From Streptomycetaceae bacterium (GTDB lineage: Bacteria; Actinomycetota; Actinomycetes; Nanopelagicales; Nanopelagicaceae), in NCBI GenBank assembly GCA_027483765.1, contig JAIXTW010000006.1, positions 87,636 to 151,635 on the forward strand: a stretch of DNA of 64,000 bases, given 5' to 3'. Positions 62,106 to 64,000 of this stretch are shown in pieces. Numbering within the stretch: the stretch's first letter is position 1; every line of letters starts with the position of its first letter. Position numbers and translations under genes: made by a program. The notes below the pieces were generated by a model that searched no databases, was not told the DNA's origin, and was given only the letters and a program-made list of their open reading frames with translations.

Positions 62106-63926
62106 TTACTTCTTGAGGAGCTTGTTTACAAGGGCAGTCAACGATGTGATCTGCTTCTTGAGGTTGTTAAGTGCAGTTGTTACTGACTTAGATAGCTTAG
62201 CAACTGATGCTGATGCATCTTCTGCTGCTGCTGTTGCTGCATCTGCTGCATCTGCTGCTGCAAGTGCTGCATCTGTTGCTGCGTTAGCTGCATCTGTTGC
62301 CTCTGCTGCTGCATCTACCGCTGCCTGTGATCCTGGATCAGAGAGAGTGATAGTTGTTGAACCAGCTACTCCGCCTGCTGCAACGTTGCCAGGGAAGTTT
62401 GAAGCTGCTGCAGTTGTCCATGAGAGTGTTATGTCGCCAGCGTATGTAGGCAACTTAATCTTGTAGACGAATTCGCCAGCCTGAGCAACGATTGGATCAG
62501 CAGCTGTTGCTGTTCCAGCCTTCGCTGCAGGCACGAAGTCAACTGCTGAGATGACGCCTGTAACAGTTTCGATTGGCAATGAAGCAGAGATTCCACCTGT
62601 TGCAAATACTGTGTACTTAGCTGATGTTGATGGGAGTGGAGAGAGAGTCTTTCCATCCTTATCAACGGCCTTAACAGTTACGTATGCGTATGAACCAGGT
62701 GTGTAAACCTGCTTGTCAGTTGTTACAACTACGCCAGCTTGCTCGTTAGTTGATCCACCGACAGTAACTGTCAACGCATCAGACTTAACTGCATAACCTG
62801 TTGTTGTGACATCTGTAGCTGAAGATGCAAGACCAACTGTGATCTTTGCAGAACCGAGCTTCACACCAGTCAATGGAATTGAAACTGTTCCATCAGCCGC
62901 TGTTGTAGATGCGATCTTTGTGTAGCTGTTGCTGATGATTGTTGTATCAGCTGAAGTTGAGTAGAGCTGTGCTCCTGCAACTACATAGCCATTTGAATCG
63001 TAGACAGTAGCCTTAACAGGCGCTGCAAGTGTTCCCACTACAGCGTTTGAGTTAGAGCTAAGAACGATTACAGATGCATCGCCGTAGAATGAAACAGTCT
63101 TAGTTGCAAGAGTTAATCCTGCAGCTGATGAGATTGTGATTGTTCCAACGCCACTTGTACCGTCAGCGAAGATTGCAACATCATCGTTGTTACGTACTGT
63201 GATTGAACGACCAATGATTGCACCTGAGCCGATACCAAGTGTTCCGGCACCAGTGATTGTTGCTGTGTATGATTCAGTAACTGATGCGCCAGCTGCATTT
63301 TGCAGTCTTACGCCGATTGAACCGATGCGTGTTGTAGCAGCCTTTGAGCCAGCTGTTGTTGAATCAGCCTGACCGACTACAGGGTTAGTTGCGTTTGTTC
63401 CACCAACAAGGTGTGTCACTGCTGCTGATGCCTTAGCGGCTGCTGCAACTGTAACTGACCAAGTAAGGATTGACGAACGAATTGTTCCGCCACCAAAACC
63501 TGTTGATGCATAAACCTGAATTACGTATGTACCAGCTGTTGTTGGTGATACGAAGTTCAGTGTGTAGTTGGTGTTTGCAACTGTGTTAGTTGAAGTTACA
63601 CCTGTTGAAATTGATGCAGAACCGTCAGCAGTAGAAACTGTTGCAGAACGTGAATCAACGATTGCGAACTTGAGTGAACCGCTTGCAGTTGCAGGAGTTA
63701 GCTGGATTGCGCTAACAGTGACTGAGTCACCTGCAGCGATACCTGTGAACGATGAGTTCACTGTAGCTGATGCTGTTTCTCCAACTGAGATTGCTGAAGT
63801 TACAGGTGTAAGTGTCAGGGTGTCTCCGATGTGAGCTGCTTGTGATGGTGCAACAGAGAGAACTCCGAGGCCCAACGCAGCAACAGCGACAAGCGCTACG
63901 CGCTTGAATGTTGTCTTTGTAGACAT
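62106..63926 (-). CDS. Secreted S-layer-like surface protein with Ig-like repeats
   Basis: A 606-residue exported protein, abundant in Ser, Thr, Ala, Val and Gly and without cysteine. The signal peptide (MSTKTTFKRVALVAVAALGLGVLSVAPSQA) is followed by predicted beta-rich Ig/bacterial adhesion-type domains (TVGGSTNEQAGVVVTTDKQVYTPGSYAYVTVKAVDKDGK...). The C-terminal 90 residues are Ala/Asp-rich repeats followed by a basic, Leu-zipper-like helix ending in LKKQITSLTALVNKLLKK. This architecture fits an S-layer or cell-surface structural protein. AAAGGA is five bases before the ATG, and a large terminator follows. It may be a substrate for the protein mannosyltransferase at 5.5 kb; this is inference. 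Confidence 0.85.
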   Translation of the reverse strand: MSTKTTFKRVALVAVAALGLGVLSVAPSQAAHIGDTLTLTPVTSAISVGETASATVNSSFTGIAAGDSVTVSAIQLTPATASGSLKFAIVDSRSATVSTADGSASISTGVTSTNTVANTNYTLNFVSPTTAGTYVIQVYASTGFGGGTIRSSILTWSVTVAAAAKASAAVTHLVGGTNATNPVVGQADSTTAGSKAATTRIGSIGVRLQNAAGASVTESYTATITGAGTLGIGSGAIIGRSITVRNNDDVAIFADGTSGVGTITISSAAGLTLATKTVSFYGDASVIVLSSNSNAVVGTLAAPVKATVYDSNGYVVAGAQLYSTSADTTIISNSYTKIASTTAADGTVSIPLTGVKLGSAKITVGLASSATDVTTTGYAVKSDALTVTVGGSTNEQAGVVVTTDKQVYTPGSYAYVTVKAVDKDGKTLSPLPSTSAKYTVFATGGISASLPIETVTGVISAVDFVPAAKAGTATAADPIVAQAGEFVYKIKLPTYAGDITLSWTTAAASNFPGNVAAGGVAGSTTITLSDPGSQAAVDAAAEATDAANAATDAALAAADAADAATAAAEDASASVAKLSKSVTTALNNLKKQITSLTALVNKLLKK

Positions 63927-63944
63927 GTGTTTCCTTTCGATAGT

Positions 63945-63969
63945 CGATCCACGGAATTTCCGTAGGTCG
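63945..63969 (-). promoter_or_regulatory. Stem-loop in the 5' leader of the surface-protein gene
   Basis: A core palindrome ACGGAA-T-TTCCGT (63951-63963) is extended by partly paired flanks CGATCC and AGGTCG, 18 bases upstream of the ATG. It may stabilise the mRNA of a strongly expressed gene. Any promoter lies beyond the window end. Confidence 0.4.
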
Positions 63970-64000
63970 GCTTGGGCTTCCAATGCCCTCTCATAAGTAA

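Noticed and set aside
62113..62466. Antisense open frame of 117 codons in the surface-protein gene
   Set aside because: The Ala/Ser-rich product mirrors the low-complexity GCT/GCA codons of the real gene on the other strand.

Overview
The window is a gene-dense stretch of a small-genome actinobacterium, most likely of the freshwater acI lineage (Ca. Nanopelagicales, e.g. Planktophila). This is inferred from three things: mycobacterial-type gene order, mycothiol genes (mshA, mshD) together with CarD, DUF3263, DUF3027 and DUF2530 proteins, and a modest G+C content with intergenic gaps of often 0-30 bases. No phage, insertion sequence, CRISPR array or recent island is visible. The species call was not tested by any database search.

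Layout. 1-9.7 kb: end of a MarR regulator, then ispE-ksgA-tatD-metG-rsmI, a divergent protein mannosyltransferase, and the block glpR-like / rimJ / mini-MoeA (Glp-like) / 5-formyl-THF cyclo-ligase. This follows the M. tuberculosis order around Rv0992c-Rv1011, without rpfB. 9.7-16.8 kb: acyl-CoA dehydrogenase, CopD-CtaG fusion, CopC-like protein, FmdB zinc ribbon, MMPL transporter, purU, tRNA-Arg(CCT). 16.9-23.5 kb: saccharopine-dehydrogenase-like and SDR enzymes, DEAD-box helicase, secreted coiled-coil protein, diguanylate cyclase. 23.5-25.8 kb: thiosulfate module of leader peptide, secreted rhodanese and YeeE/TsuA-like transporter. 25.9-35 kb: photolyase, citrate synthase, pdxH, serC, MFS transporter, DUF2530, cold shock protein, DUF3027, groEL with CIRCE, DUF3263. 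35-41 kb: DUF2867 SDR, NDH-2, hydrolase, carbonic anhydrase, tRNA-Thr(TGT), SGNH hydrolase, rlmB. 41-46 kb: cysS, GT87-like mannosyltransferase, fused ispDF, carD, lpqE-like lipoprotein. 46-54 kb: gpmA, YbjN, mshA, asparaginase, nitrobindin, two tiny membrane proteins, ygfZ, fur, DUF4395, thioredoxin, GlnR-like regulator and a one-domain mshD. 54-64 kb: aminotransferase, sugar enzymes, then a surface-polysaccharide group (epimerase, nucleotide-sugar dehydrogenase, O-antigen ligase/Wzy) beside a large secreted S-layer-like protein.

The genes are mainly core housekeeping (isoprenoid precursors, translation, folate, mycothiol, PLP/serine, envelope glycans). The most notable signals are: (1) a MoeA homologue that has lost a subdomain and its active-site loops, next to rimJ and a three-helix membrane protein, matching the Glp/GlpR cell-division pair known from Corynebacteriales; (2) an unlisted 19-residue Cys-ended leader peptide ahead of the rhodanese-thiosulfate importer operon; (3) sixteen genes whose start codon lies exactly six bases after a TAnnnT-like -10 hexamer, implying leaderless transcription, including divergent pairs with overlapping -10 boxes; (4) a mycothiol synthase reduced to one GNAT domain; (5) a CopC-like protein with no histidine; (6) several tiny single-helix membrane proteins.
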